Below are positions 9,635 to 19,908 of a stretch of 64,000 nucleotides of DNA, piece after piece. The notes beneath the pieces were generated by a model. It did no database searches and was not told where the DNA came from. It worked only from the letters and a program-made list of their open reading frames with translations. Numbering within the stretch: position 1 is the first letter of the stretch; the number at the start of each line of letters is the position of its first letter. Source of the stretch: Arthrobacter jinronghuae (GTDB lineage Bacteria; Actinomycetota; Actinomycetes; Actinomycetales; Micrococcaceae); NCBI RefSeq assembly GCF_025244825.1, contig NZ_CP104263.1:620001-684000 (forward strand), in the 5' to 3' direction. A program made the translations under genes and the position numbers.

Positions 9635-10414
9635 TTACTGAGGATGGATAGCGGACGCGACTTTGCCGCGTGGCCGCACTGACGCGTACCACTGGCGGCA
9701 CAACAGCACGATCAGCACCAGTTCGAGGATGCCGCCGCCGTAGTACATCACCAGCGCTCCGGTTTCCGCGGCAGCGGCCGGGATCCCGGGAGGCGGGTCG
9801 GCGTAGATGCCCTTGGCGAGGATATTGTGCGCGGCGATGGAAAGCACCAGGACGATGGCCCGCAGCCGATAACCGGCCCGGTGCGGGGAGGGATCCCGCC
9901 CCACTATGGAAGCCGTGAACAGGTAGCCGGCAGCCAAGAGATGGAAGGTCACCAGCCAGTGCACCGGCATGGACTCCTGCATTGCCTGCAGCAGTCCGGT
10001 GCGGAACATCAGGATCATGCCGCCGGTATTGAGCAGTGCGGCGGTGACCGGGAAGGACAGGAACCGGGCGAACCTGCTGCGCAGCACCCGGGAGAGCCGG
10101 CGGGCCGGAAAAACGTCGAGGGTGCGCAGTGCCAGGGTGAACGGCCGGGAGAGCACCAGCAGCAGCGGGGAGAGCATCCCGGCCAGGAGATGCGAAAAGC
10201 TCAGTACCGCGAAATCCCGGTGGGCCAGTTCGGCCAGGGGGTTCAGGACCGTAACCAGCACGGCTGCCACGCCCAGCGTGAAGAAAGCCGTCCGGTACCA
10301 GGGCCAACGGCCGGAGCGCGGCGAACGCGCACCCGCCCAGTAGGCGACCAGGGCAACTACGGCGGGGATGAAGAACAGCGACTCTACGGGAAAGGCACTG
10401 CCGTGGTTATGCAT
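9635..10414 (-). CDS. CtaG-like cytochrome c oxidase assembly membrane protein (caa3_CtaG family)
   Basis: 259 residues from the ATG at 10414. About seven hydrophobic segments, with LAHRDFAVLSFSHLLAGMLSPLLLVL, the PV-W-like PVHWLVTFHLLAAGYLF and the C-terminal YYGGGILELVLIVLLCRQWY typical of the Bacillus-type CtaG family. Proposed role: copper insertion or assembly of haem-copper oxidase; the family is only partly characterised. I chose the internal ATG because the predicted start there overlaps the stop of the DUF2243 gene by 8 bases, the two being consistently paired. Located in the cytoplasmic membrane. Confidence 0.85.
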   Translation of the reverse strand: MHNHGSAFPVESLFFIPAVVALVAYWAGARSPRSGRWPWYRTAFFTLGVAAVLVTVLNPLAELAHRDFAVLSFSHLLAGMLSPLLLVLSRPFTLALRTLDVFPARRLSRVLRSRFARFLSFPVTAALLNTGGMILMFRTGLLQAMQESMPVHWLVTFHLLAAGYLFTASIVGRDPSPHRAGYRLRAIVLVLSIAAHNILAKGIYADPPPGIPAAAAETGALVMYYGGGILELVLIVLLCRQWYASVRPRGKVASAIHPQ

Positions 10415-10895
10415 CGGCCGGGGCCGTTGATTCCCGCGGGACGGCAGTGCGGGTGCGGTAGGTGAGGAACGCCCCGGCAACGATCAACAGCACTGCGATG
10501 ACGTTCCAAACCGTGTCGTACACCAGCAGATCCACCTCATAGCGGATTTGGTGAAGCCCCATGAGCTTGTGCTGCACCGTGCCGTCATAGAGCTGGAACA
10601 CGCCGGCGCCCAGCAGGACACCGCCGGTCCACCGCTTCAGGAGAGTCTCATGCCACCGGCGCAGATCGGCGAACAGGAAGAGGCCGGCTACAACTGCGAA
10701 CCAGCCGAAGGCGTGGAACAAACCGTCCGAAAACAGTCCAACGGATGTAGTGGAGCGGTCGTAGAAATGATGCCACTGGAGGAGCTGGTGGAAGATCACT
10801 TCATCGACGAAGGCAGCAAGTCCGATCCCGAAAAGCAAGCCGGACACCAGGTTGCGCCGCCGCGGAGAGCGGCGCTCGCGGAGGGGAGAACTCAT
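10407..10895 (-). CDS. DUF2243 membrane protein
   Basis: 162 residues with four hydrophobic segments and the family signature GLAAFVDEVIFHQLLQWHHFYDR in the first third (given here as His-rich segment near residue 35-55), plus GVFQLYDGTVQHKLMGLHQIRY. The several conserved His residues suggest metal or haem contact, but no function is established for the family. Overlaps the CtaG-like gene by 8 bases and leads this two-gene operon, so a shared role in oxidase or copper handling is inferred. Divergent from the DUF503 gene. Confidence 0.88.
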   Translation of the reverse strand: MSSPLRERRSPRRRNLVSGLLFGIGLAAFVDEVIFHQLLQWHHFYDRSTTSVGLFSDGLFHAFGWFAVVAGLFLFADLRRWHETLLKRWTGGVLLGAGVFQLYDGTVQHKLMGLHQIRYEVDLLVYDTVWNVIAVLLIVAGAFLTYRTRTAVPRESTAPADA

Positions 10896-10973
10896 GCTTC
10901 GAACATAACACCGGCACGGCGCCGGCCGCAGGGGTGCGTGACATGCCCGACGGCTGCGGCAAGGATGGGAGAC

Positions 10974-11267
10974 ATGTGGATTGGGGCGCTTGAGCTGGAC
11001 CTGTTACTGGGGGACGTGCATTCCCTCAAGGGGAAACGGTCGGTTGTCCGGCCCATCCTTGCGGAGCTGCGGAGGAAATTCGATGTCTCCGCCGCGGAGG
11101 TCAGCTCCCTGGACCTGCACCGCCGGTCAGGAATAGGCGTGGGCGTTGTGGCGGCGGACCGTGCCCATGTGGTGGATGTGCTGGATGCCGCCGAACGGCT
11201 GGTGGCGGGCCGGCCTGAAGTGGAGTTGCTGAGCGCCCGGCGTCAATTGTTCACCGAGCAGGACTAG
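10974..11267 (+). CDS. DUF503 family protein (YlxP-like)
   Basis: 97 residues starting MWIGALELDLLLGDVHSLK, the typical start of the DUF503/YlxP family, with the conserved KGKRSVVRPI segment and a ferredoxin-like fold. The ATG at 10974 is preferred over an in-frame ATG at 10965 because family members begin MWIG and GGGAGA lies just upstream. Small cytosolic protein; YlxP sits in ribosome-maturation operons in Bacillus but its role is unknown. Stands 54 bases before the tex gene on the same strand, possibly cotranscribed. Confidence 0.88.
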   Translation: MWIGALELDLLLGDVHSLKGKRSVVRPILAELRRKFDVSAAEVSSLDLHRRSGIGVGVVAADRAHVVDVLDAAERLVAGRPEVELLSARRQLFTEQD

Positions 11268-11321
11268 CCAGCGCGCTCCGTATCCGCCCATCCGCCGGAG
11301 AAATGGGGAACAATTGGCCGG

Positions 11322-13805
<2,484 letters not shown>

Positions 13806-13813
13806 CCGGACCC

Positions 13814-14038
13814 TTACTCCGAGTCGGAGGGTGCCTCGGCGTCGGCTGCTTCGTCCGCCTTGTCCTGTGCGGCAGGCACCGCGCCGGCGGGCGAGGTCCC
13901 CTGATCGTCACGGATGTTGCCGGCCGAATGCGAGGCGCTGCCCGGTCGCCGGGGTTCGCCCGTTGGCCCGGGCTGCGGGGCGCTGGGGCCGAGGGGATCC
14001 TCGGCGTCGTTCGCGGGGCCGGTGGGTTCAGTAGTCAT
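13814..14038 (-). CDS. Small acidic disordered protein
   Basis: 74 residues, rich in Pro, Ala, Asp and Glu, with no hydrophobic core (MTTEPTGPANDAEDPLGPSA at the start, DEAADAEAPSDSE at the end). Chosen start at 14038 has the good ribosome binding site GAGAGGA six to seven bases upstream, better than the longer in-frame start. No domain recognised. It is downstream of the HAD phosphatase on the same strand, 19 bases away, and convergent with tex. Probably a real small gene with an intrinsically disordered product; function unknown. Confidence 0.55.
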   Translation of the reverse strand: MTTEPTGPANDAEDPLGPSAPQPGPTGEPRRPGSASHSAGNIRDDQGTSPAGAVPAAQDKADEAADAEAPSDSE

Positions 14039-14057
14039 GGTGTCCTCTCGGAAACGG

Positions 14058-14750
14058 TTAGCCCTGCGCGAGGAGTTCGCCCAGCAGACTGGTGTCCATG
14101 GCGGCAAGAAGTGCCCGCGGGTTTTCGTAGACTTCCTGGGCGCCTGCCTCGCGCAGTTCGGCTTCGCTCGTGCCGCCGCAGGTCAGGCCGATAGTGGGAA
14201 TGGAGAGCTTCCCTGCTGCCTTGACGTCCCAGACCGAATCGCCCACGAACACGGTGTTGGAGGCCTCCAGGCCACCGGCCTCCAGTGCAGCTTCGAGGAT
14301 GTCCGGTGAGGGCTTGCTGGCTTCGGCATCTGAGGAACTTGTGGCGCCGGTGATTGCTGAGTCGGCCTCAATCACGGTGCGCAGGAACTTCAGTTCGGCC
14401 GCGGAGGCGGAGGACGCAAGAACCACGATGAGGTCCTTGTCCGAGCAGGCGTTCAGGAGTTCGCTGGCGCCATCGAAAGACCGCAGCGACGGCCACCAAG
14501 TGGAGAAGATGGCGCCGTGCGTCGCATCGAGCTGCTCATCCTCGTCCTTGTTGCGGTCTTCGCCCAGCAGGTGCTCCACGAGCTTGTCGCCGCCCATGCC
14601 GATGGCACGGTGGATGGCGGACATCGGGACATCATGCTCCATTCGGCGGAAGGCCTGCCACCATGCGACCGCGTGCAGGTAGTTGGAATCCACCAGGGTT
14701 CCGTCTACGTCGAAAAGAACTCCGCGCTTGCCCTTGCTTGAATCACTCAT
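14058..14750 (-). CDS. HAD-superfamily hydrolase (phosphoglycolate phosphatase-like)
   Basis: 230 residues with HAD motif I GVLFDVDGTLVDSNYLH (nucleophile Asp and acid/base Asp), an inserted helical cap (C1 type, about residues 25-95), motif II VLASSASAAE, a Lys in SKPSPDI and motif IV FVGDSVWDVKAAG. Cytosolic phosphatase on a small sugar phosphate or similar; beta-phosphoglucomutase-like members share this layout. Ten bases downstream of the vsr gene on the same strand and 19 bases upstream of the small acidic gene. Substrate not predictable. Confidence 0.9.
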   Translation of the reverse strand: MSDSSKGKRGVLFDVDGTLVDSNYLHAVAWWQAFRRMEHDVPMSAIHRAIGMGGDKLVEHLLGEDRNKDEDEQLDATHGAIFSTWWPSLRSFDGASELLNACSDKDLIVVLASSASAAELKFLRTVIEADSAITGATSSSDAEASKPSPDILEAALEAGGLEASNTVFVGDSVWDVKAAGKLSIPTIGLTCGGTSEAELREAGAQEVYENPRALLAAMDTSLLGELLAQG

Positions 14751-14760
14751 GCTGTGTGCC

Positions 14761-15312
14761 TCAGATTTCCTTGGAGCCTAGGTCTGGTTCGTTTGGTTTG
14801 AAGTCTAGTGTCCGTGCCGACGACGACGCAGCCTCCGCCGGCGTCTCGCCGTCCGATTCGGTGGTTGCCGGCGTCGCGCGAACCCGCCCTGGCGGGCCCA
14901 GGAAGGTACGCAGCTGTTCTTCGAGAAGGCTGCGGTCCCGCAGTTCGCATTCCCACACGACCAGGACATCCCAACCTCCGGCCGCCAACCGTTCCTGGGC
15001 CGCTGCATCCCGCTCGACGGTGCGTTTGCGTTTCGCGGCCCAGAATTCGCTATTGGTCTTTGGGGCGTGCTGCCCCGCCCGGCAGGAGTGGAAGTGCCAG
15101 AAACACCCGTTGACGAAGAGGACTTTCCTGCGCCCGGCGAAAACCAGGTCAGGCTTGCCCGGGAGGCGGGTCTTACCGAAGGAGCCGTGCAGTCGGAACC
15201 GGTATCCCGCGGCGTGGAGGATGCCGCGGATCAGGAGTTCAGGCTTGGTGTTCTTTCCCCGGATGCGCGACATGTTGCGGCTGCGCTGCTCCGGAGTGAC
15301 GGTATCGGCCAT
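14761..15312 (-). CDS. vsr: Very short patch repair (Vsr) DNA mismatch endonuclease
   Basis: 183 residues. Vsr signature: TPEQRSRNMSRIRGKNTKPE at the N-terminus, catalytic-fold segment LPGKPDLVFAGRRKVLFVNG with the metal-binding Asp, and the CFWHFHSC zinc/His motif. Vsr nicks DNA 5' of T:G mismatches produced by deamination of 5-methylcytosine. The C-terminus (after about residue 145) is a Thr/Glu/Ser-rich extension without similarity to the core. Normally vsr accompanies a cytosine methyltransferase such as dcm; none is visible in this window, so this copy is orphan locally. Confidence 0.93.
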   Translation of the reverse strand: MADTVTPEQRSRNMSRIRGKNTKPELLIRGILHAAGYRFRLHGSFGKTRLPGKPDLVFAGRRKVLFVNGCFWHFHSCRAGQHAPKTNSEFWAAKRKRTVERDAAAQERLAAGGWDVLVVWECELRDRSLLEEQLRTFLGPPGRVRATPATTESDGETPAEAASSSARTLDFKPNEPDLGSKEI

Positions 15313-15439
15313 GGGTCCAGTCTAGGAACAGATCACAATTGCATTTCGCACTACTCGATTCTTTGGGCAGGGGATCCAGAAACTCATAAGGTGACTTAGC
15401 ATTGAAGGCACTGATAGACCCCTTACAAGGAGGTAAGTG

Positions 15440-15676
15440 ATGTCGGGCTACTTCAAGCTGGTGGACGCCCACGAGGGAAGTTTCCGCATTAAGCTCATTG
15501 CCGGCGACGGAACGCTGATGGCAGTGTCCACGACTTTCGAAACCAAGCGGGAGGCAGCGGCCGGCATCGCGCAGCTGCGGGAGATCGCAGGAACGGGTCC
15601 GGTAGTCGACCAGAGCCGGGATTCGGATGTGCTGGGCGAAGCGAAGGAATCGGCACCCAAGGCAGCAGCCAGCTGA
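15440..15676 (+). CDS. DUF1508 (YegP-like) protein
   Basis: 78 residues. SGYFKLVDAHEGSFRIKLIA and FETKREAAAGIAQLREIA form the single DUF1508 repeat (beta-beta-beta-alpha), small soluble proteins of unknown function. The ATG at 15440 is chosen over the GTG at 15437 because a perfect Shine-Dalgarno AAGGAGGT (15427-15434) is five bases away. Divergent from vsr and followed by a strong terminator, so it is a single-gene unit, with a signal for high expression. The C-terminal 20 residues are Ala/Ser/Lys-rich. Confidence 0.82.
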   Translation: MSGYFKLVDAHEGSFRIKLIAGDGTLMAVSTTFETKREAAAGIAQLREIAGTGPVVDQSRDSDVLGEAKESAPKAAAS

Positions 15677-15701
15677 CGAGACGACGAACATACGTACATA
15701 C

Positions 15702-15744
15702 GAACAGGCCTTCGGCTCCCTCACCGGGAACCGGAGGCCTGTTC
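15702..15744 (+). terminator. Rho-independent-like terminator after the DUF1508 gene
   Basis: Nineteen-base arms 15702-15720 and 15726-15744 (GAACAGGCCTTCGGCTCCC against its near-perfect complement, two mismatches) close a five-base loop. The uridine tail is short (CCGTTG). It lies 26 bases after the DUF1508 stop codon and before the convergent small acidic gene. Confidence 0.75.
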
Positions 15745-15799
15745 CGTTGTAGCAGCGCTGCATTACTGCGGGGCGCGGGGCCGGGCCTAAAAGCCTCAC

Positions 15800-15943
15800 T
15801 CAGGTCTGGTCTTCGCCACCTTCGGCCGGCTCCTGGGTGTGCTCGCGCTGCTCGTTCTTCTGGTCGTCGGTATCCCCTTCGGACGGCTCCTGCGGATGTG
15901 TCCGGTTGGAGTCCTTTTCCTCGTTGGCACTCTGTTCGCTCAT
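15800..15943 (-). CDS. Small acidic hydrophilic protein
   Basis: A 47-residue reading frame starting at an ATG with GGAG eight to nine bases upstream. Composition is almost wholly Glu, Asp, Gln, Asn, Ser and Lys (MSEQSANEEKDSNRTHPQEP then GDTDDQKNEQREHTQEPAEG), so the product would be disordered and highly charged. No family recognised. A 20-base-spaced direct repeat (16012-16042) lies in its upstream region. Comparable short acidic proteins occur in many arthrobacters, but I cannot name a function; coding status is likely from composition and ribosome site. Confidence 0.5.
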   Translation of the reverse strand: MSEQSANEEKDSNRTHPQEPSEGDTDDQKNEQREHTQEPAEGGEDQT

Positions 15944-16011
15944 GCGGTTTCTCCGATTCGTATCCAGCCGACACCGGCATCCGCCGGTTCTCCTTCAGAG
16001 CGGCCCTACAT

Positions 16012-16042
16012 CCAGTCTAGAAACCTCTGCCCCAGTCTAGAA
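16012..16042. repeat. Two CCAGTCTAGAA direct repeats 20 bp apart
   Basis: CCAGTCTAGAA occurs at 16012-16022 and 16032-16042, exactly 20 bases (two helical turns) apart, between the divergent small acidic gene and the FAD dehydrogenase. Read on the minus strand each copy also offers TAGACT, a plausible -10 hexamer. This could be a pair of operator sites or tandem promoters; no regulator can be named. Confidence 0.4.
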
Positions 16043-16128
16043 CCCCTGGCGGCCGCACACGGGCTCGAGGGACGGGTGAGGACACGCCTGTACCAAACTG
16101 CTGGCCAGTACCCGGCGTCGCCGGTAGC

Positions 16129-17808
16129 GTGAGCCGGATGCAGCCAAAAGACGCGGACGTCATTGTCGTAGGAGCCGGACTTGCCGGCCTGGTAGCCACA
16201 GCCGAACTTGTGGACGCCGGGCGCTCGGTGATCCTGGTTGAGCAGGAGGGACCCCAGGGGCTGGGCGGCCAGGCATGGTGGTCCTTCGGCGGGCTTTTCC
16301 TGGTGGATTCCCCTGAACAGCGCAGGCTGCGGGTGAAGGACTCCGTGGAGCTTGCCTGGCAGGACTGGCTGGGCACCGCGGGTTTTGACCGCGAGGAGGA
16401 TTTCTGGCCGCGGAAGTGGGCCGAAGCGTACGTGCATTTCGCCGCAGGGGAGAAGCGGGCCTGGCTGCAGCAGATGGGGCACCGCATCTTCCCCGTGGTG
16501 GGCTGGGCCGAACGCGGCGGATACGGCGCCAACGGACCCGGCAACTCTGTCCCGCGCTTCCACATCACCTGGGGCACGGGGCCGGGGATCACCGCGCCTT
16601 TCGAAGCCAAGGTGCGCGACGGCGTCGAACGCGGGCTGGTGCGTTTCGCGTTCCGCCATCGCCTGGATGACCTGGTCCTCACCGGCGGTGCCGTGACCGG
16701 CGTGCGCGGCAGCGTCCTGGAGCCGACGACGGCGCCGCGCGGCACCGCTTCCAGCCGCACCGTCGTCGGGGACTTCGAATTCAGTGCCTCCGCCGTGGTG
16801 ATCACCACCGGAGGCATCGGCGGAGACCATGACGCCGTCCGGGCAGCGTGGCCCCGGAGAATGGGACCTGCGCCTACGAACATGCTCAGCGGGGTGCCGG
16901 AGCATGTGGACGGACGCGGCATCGGAATCGCCCAGGCTGCGGGCGGGCGGGTGATCAACCCGGACCGGATGTGGCATTACGTGGAGGGAATCCGGAACTG
17001 GGACCCGGTGTGGAAGAACCATGGAATCCGCATCCTGCCCGGTCCGTCCTCGCTGTGGCTGGACGCGGCCGGAAACCGTCTGCCGGTGCCGTTGTTCCCT
17101 GGCTTCGACACCTTGGGTACGCTGGAGCACCTGCGCCGCAGCGGCTCCGACTACAGCTGGTTCATTCTGAACAAGGCGATCATCCGCAAGGAATTTGCGC
17201 TTTCCGGTTCGGAACAGAATCCGGACCTCACCGGAAAGTCACTCCGGGACGTGCTGAAGCGGGCCACCGCCGGAGTGCCTGCCCCTGTCCAGGCGTTCCT
17301 GGACCACGGCGAGGATTTTATTACCGCCAATTCGGTCGAGGAACTCGTTGCCGGCATGAACCTGCTGGCCAAGGGCTCGTCCGTGCAGGGGGACGCGCCG
17401 GAACTGTCGGCTGAGTCGGTGCGGCATGAACTGGAATCCAGGGACCGGGAAATCCGCAACCCGTTCACGAAGGACTCCCAGGTGACCGCCATCCGCGGGG
17501 CACGCACCTATCTGGGAGACCGGTTGATCCGCACCGCTGCACCGCACCGCATCCTGGATCCGAAGGCCGGACCCCTGATCGCCGTGCGCTTGTCCGTACT
17601 GACCCGCAAGACCCTCGGCGGGTTGGAGACGGACCTGCAGTCCCGCGTCCTGGCCGACGACGGCACACCGGTCCCCGGCCTTTTCGCAGCAGGGGAGGCC
17701 GCCGGCTTCGGCGGCGGCGGAATGCACGGCTACCGCTCGCTGGAAGGGACGTTCCTCGGCGGGTGCCTGTTCAGCGGGCGGGCTGCCGGCCGGGCTGCGG
17801 CCGGCTAG
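16129..17808 (+). CDS. FAD-binding dehydrogenase (fumarate reductase / ketosteroid dehydrogenase-like flavoprotein)
   Basis: 559 residues. The N-terminal dinucleotide-binding fold is DADVIVVGAGLAGLVATAEL with the acidic end ILVEQE, followed by the flavin segment GLGGQAWWSFGGLF. The C-terminal flavin region is GGFGGGGMHGYRSLEGTFLGGCLFSG-like (near residue 525-550). This architecture matches putative FAD-binding dehydrogenases of the succinate dehydrogenase flavoprotein/KstD superfamily. Start GTG at 16129; the ATG at 16138 is an alternative. A perfect terminator follows. No partner subunit is adjacent; electron acceptor and substrate unknown. Soluble, no signal peptide. Confidence 0.85.
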   Translation: MSRMQPKDADVIVVGAGLAGLVATAELVDAGRSVILVEQEGPQGLGGQAWWSFGGLFLVDSPEQRRLRVKDSVELAWQDWLGTAGFDREEDFWPRKWAEAYVHFAAGEKRAWLQQMGHRIFPVVGWAERGGYGANGPGNSVPRFHITWGTGPGITAPFEAKVRDGVERGLVRFAFRHRLDDLVLTGGAVTGVRGSVLEPTTAPRGTASSRTVVGDFEFSASAVVITTGGIGGDHDAVRAAWPRRMGPAPTNMLSGVPEHVDGRGIGIAQAAGGRVINPDRMWHYVEGIRNWDPVWKNHGIRILPGPSSLWLDAAGNRLPVPLFPGFDTLGTLEHLRRSGSDYSWFILNKAIIRKEFALSGSEQNPDLTGKSLRDVLKRATAGVPAPVQAFLDHGEDFITANSVEELVAGMNLLAKGSSVQGDAPELSAESVRHELESRDREIRNPFTKDSQVTAIRGARTYLGDRLIRTAAPHRILDPKAGPLIAVRLSVLTRKTLGGLETDLQSRVLADDGTPVPGLFAAGEAAGFGGGGMHGYRSLEGTFLGGCLFSGRAAGRAAAG

Positions 17809-17828
17809 CCAGCGGGTCTCCCAAAGAC

Positions 17829-17868
17829 CACTGGCCGGGACACCTTCTTTGAGGTGTCCCGGCCAGTG
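17829..17868. terminator. Bidirectional terminator between convergent genes
   Basis: CACTGGCCGGGACACCT (17829-17845) and its exact complement (17852-17868) form a perfect 17-bp stem with a six-base loop. It sits between the ends of the FAD dehydrogenase (+) and the membrane protein (-), 20 bases from each, so it can stop transcription from both sides. Confidence 0.85.
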
Positions 17869-17886
17869 AAGCTGCAGTTTTACGGT

Positions 17887-18420
17887 TTAGCCGGCATAGC
17901 CCAGGGACTTCGCCTGGCGGTACTGCTTCATCTGGTTGAAGTAGGCAGTGGCCGGGGCGGTAAAGAGCATCACCGCGGCGGCAATGATCAGCAGGATGGA
18001 AACGAGGCTGAGGATACCCTCGAGGGAGCCGTTGACCTGGAACAGACTCAGCAGGGAAAGCCCGGCGAACACGGTGATGACGATGCGTGCCCAGTTGTGC
18101 CCCTTCCGTGCAAACACGGCGAACAGGACGCTGACCGCAACACTGAGCACGCCGATCACGACGCCGGTAACAATTCCGATGGTTACTGCAGTGTCCGCTT
18201 CAGCGGCGGTGAGCCCGCTTACCCGGGCAAGCTCACTGCGGCCCTCATCGGACATCAAGTCGACAATGGAAAGGATCCCGGCAATGAGGCTGAGAACGGC
18301 AGAGGCGATCAGGAGCCAGAACCCACGCTCCACTGCGGCCGGACGCTCCGGCGCGGCAGGGGCGGCAGCGGGTTGCCCTCCGCTGAAGGCGTTGTAGTTG
18401 TAGTTCGAAGGCGTGCTCAT
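17887..18420 (-). CDS. Four-helix membrane protein of unknown function
   Basis: 177 residues from the ATG at 18420, which has AAGGGGAAT upstream. A short Asn/Tyr/Gly/Pro/Ala-rich cytosolic head (STPSNYNYNAFSGGQPAAAP) is followed by four hydrophobic segments: FWLLIASAVLSLIAGILSIV, IGIVTGVVIGVLSVAVSVLF, ARIVITVFAGLSLLSLF and LVSILLIIAAAVMLFTAPAT. The C-terminus YFNQMKQYRQAKSLGYAG is cytosolic and basic. Such proteins are common in Actinobacteria and carry no known function. Single-gene unit ending at the shared terminator. Confidence 0.8.
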   Translation of the reverse strand: MSTPSNYNYNAFSGGQPAAAPAAPERPAAVERGFWLLIASAVLSLIAGILSIVDLMSDEGRSELARVSGLTAAEADTAVTIGIVTGVVIGVLSVAVSVLFAVFARKGHNWARIVITVFAGLSLLSLFQVNGSLEGILSLVSILLIIAAAVMLFTAPATAYFNQMKQYRQAKSLGYAG

Positions 18421-18694
18421 TATTCCCCTTAGATACTTTTGACCAACGGTTCCACGATCGCCAATGACAAACGGCCGTTTCGGCATAGCCTAACCAAGAC
18501 TTCGCCTGTTGTGCCTCCCCACTTCGGCGGAGATCCAGGGTGTTTTTGACCGGATGGACCCACGCCGGTTCCGCCGAAAGGATTACTCCGGGGCTGGCCC
18601 GGAGACGCCGGAGCCGAGTCGGTGTCCGCACAGGAATAACGCCTTCCCCGCCGCAGTTGAGATAAACATGCAAACGCATGAAGAGGAGTCCAAT

Positions 18695-19318
18695 ATGGTG
18701 GATCGCAGGATTGTCGTGGTTTCGGGCGGACTGGGTGTTCCGTCGTCGTCCCGGATGCTTGCCGATGCCTTGGCGTCGGCGGCCAAGGCTGAGATCGAGG
18801 GACTTGGGCTGAGCGCCAGCGTCAGCACCTTCGAACTGCGTGAATACGCCGTGGATATCGCCAACAACATGGTGACCGGTTACGCCGCGCCGCGGCTGGA
18901 CGCAGCGATAAACGAGCTTATTGCGGCTGATGCACTTGTTGCGGTGACCCCGGTGTTCACCGCTTCGATGAGCGGGCTGTTCAAGTCCTTCTTCGACGTC
19001 ATCGACAACACTGCCTTGGACGGCAAACCGGTACTGCTCGGCGCCACCGGCGGCAGTGCCCGGCATTCCATGGTCCTGGACTATTCCCTGCGGCCGATGT
19101 TCAGCTATCTCCGCGCCCGGGTTGCTCCAACCGCTGTCTACGCCGCACCGGGCGACTGGGGAACGGGCGAAACCGGTACCGGTTCCCTGGACCAGCGGGT
19201 CCACCGTGCCGCCGGAGAACTGGTGGCACTGCTGGGGGATGCACCGGTGCAGAAGCGCCGGGATCCGGCGCAGTCGCTGCCCTTCGAGGAATTGCTCGCT
19301 CAGACGCAGCGCAAGTAA
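18695..19318 (+). CDS. NADPH-dependent FMN reductase family protein
   Basis: 207 residues. Flavodoxin-like fold with RRIVVVSGGLGVPSSSRMLADAL (phosphate-binding loop GGLGVPSSSR), LVAVTPVFTASMSGLFKSFFD (flavin-stacking loop) and VLLGATGGSARHSMVLDYSLRP, the signature of the CE1759/SsuE-like FMN reductases. Provides reduced FMN to a partner monooxygenase or reduces quinones or nitro compounds. Start at 18695 is supported by AGAGGAG six bases upstream; longer in-frame starts lack one. Convergent with a MarR gene 10 bases away. The first LuxE-type partner is not nearby, so the electron acceptor is unknown. Confidence 0.88.
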   Translation: MVDRRIVVVSGGLGVPSSSRMLADALASAAKAEIEGLGLSASVSTFELREYAVDIANNMVTGYAAPRLDAAINELIAADALVAVTPVFTASMSGLFKSFFDVIDNTALDGKPVLLGATGGSARHSMVLDYSLRPMFSYLRARVAPTAVYAAPGDWGTGETGTGSLDQRVHRAAGELVALLGDAPVQKRRDPAQSLPFEELLAQTQRK

Positions 19319-19328
19319 GCGCGAACTC

Positions 19329-19781
19329 CTACGTGTCTACGCGGGGGCCGGAGGCGACGTCGCCGTCCCACCCCAGATTGCTGGCCATCCGCTGCAGGAC
19401 GGCAAGCAGGGCGGTGTATTCCTCTTCAGTGATGTTGTCCGTCATCAGTTGCCGAATCCGGTCCACCGCACCGCGGAGGTTCTCCAGGCTTCGGCTGCCG
19501 AGGTCGGTGAGCTGGTACTGGCCGTCTTCCAGCAGCACCCAGCCGGATTCCCGCAGTTCCTCGATAAGTTCCGCGGAGGTGCCGGTCTCCACCGCGGGAA
19601 AGAAGGGGCGCAGGCCGTCCGATAACTCTTTTTGGGTAGCGGGGCCTTCAACCAGCAGGTTCATCATTTGCCACTGCCGGCGGGTCACGCCGTGTTCTTC
19701 GAAGCTGGCACCAAACTGGTCGTCGACCAGTTGGTCGACGAGCTTGAGCCAGAATCCGATGGGACGCTCCTGATTCGCCAT
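19329..19781 (-). CDS. MarR family transcriptional regulator
   Basis: 150 residues from the ATG at 19781. Winged-helix region about 40-110: TRRQWQMMNLLVEGPATQKELSDGL then a wing replaced by GQYQLTDLGSRSLENL. It lacks the usual DxR wing Arg-Asp signature, so it belongs to a divergent MarR group with DUF-like N-terminal FWLKLVDQLVDDQFGASFEE. Cytosolic DNA-binding repressor. Convergent with the FMN reductase and downstream of the small zinc protein on the same strand. Target genes cannot be assigned. Confidence 0.8.
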   Translation of the reverse strand: MANQERPIGFWLKLVDQLVDDQFGASFEEHGVTRRQWQMMNLLVEGPATQKELSDGLRPFFPAVETGTSAELIEELRESGWVLLEDGQYQLTDLGSRSLENLRGAVDRIRQLMTDNITEEEYTALLAVLQRMASNLGWDGDVASGPRVDT

Positions 19782-19841
19782 CACTCCACTGTACAAATCA
19801 AACCCCGTGCAGGGAATGGCAGCGGTGCAGGCAGCCGGCCG

Positions 19842-19908
19842 CAGTCGAAGCGGGCTTGGGGCCGCGTCGGACCAGGTGGGGGTTCTGCTCAGTCGAAGCG
19901 GGCCTGGG
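19842..19908. repeat. Short direct repeat of the small zinc-protein gene 3' end
   Basis: CAGTCGAAGCGGGCTTGGG (19842-19860) is repeated with one change at 19890-19908. The second copy contains the end of the small zinc-protein gene; the first lies 48 bases further downstream in noncoding DNA. Confidence 0.5.

Noticed and set aside
9628..9639. AGTAAGCTTACT, a perfect 12-bp palindrome
   Set aside because: It lies over the CtaG-like stop codon; a single short palindrome without a second site or regulator is not convincing.
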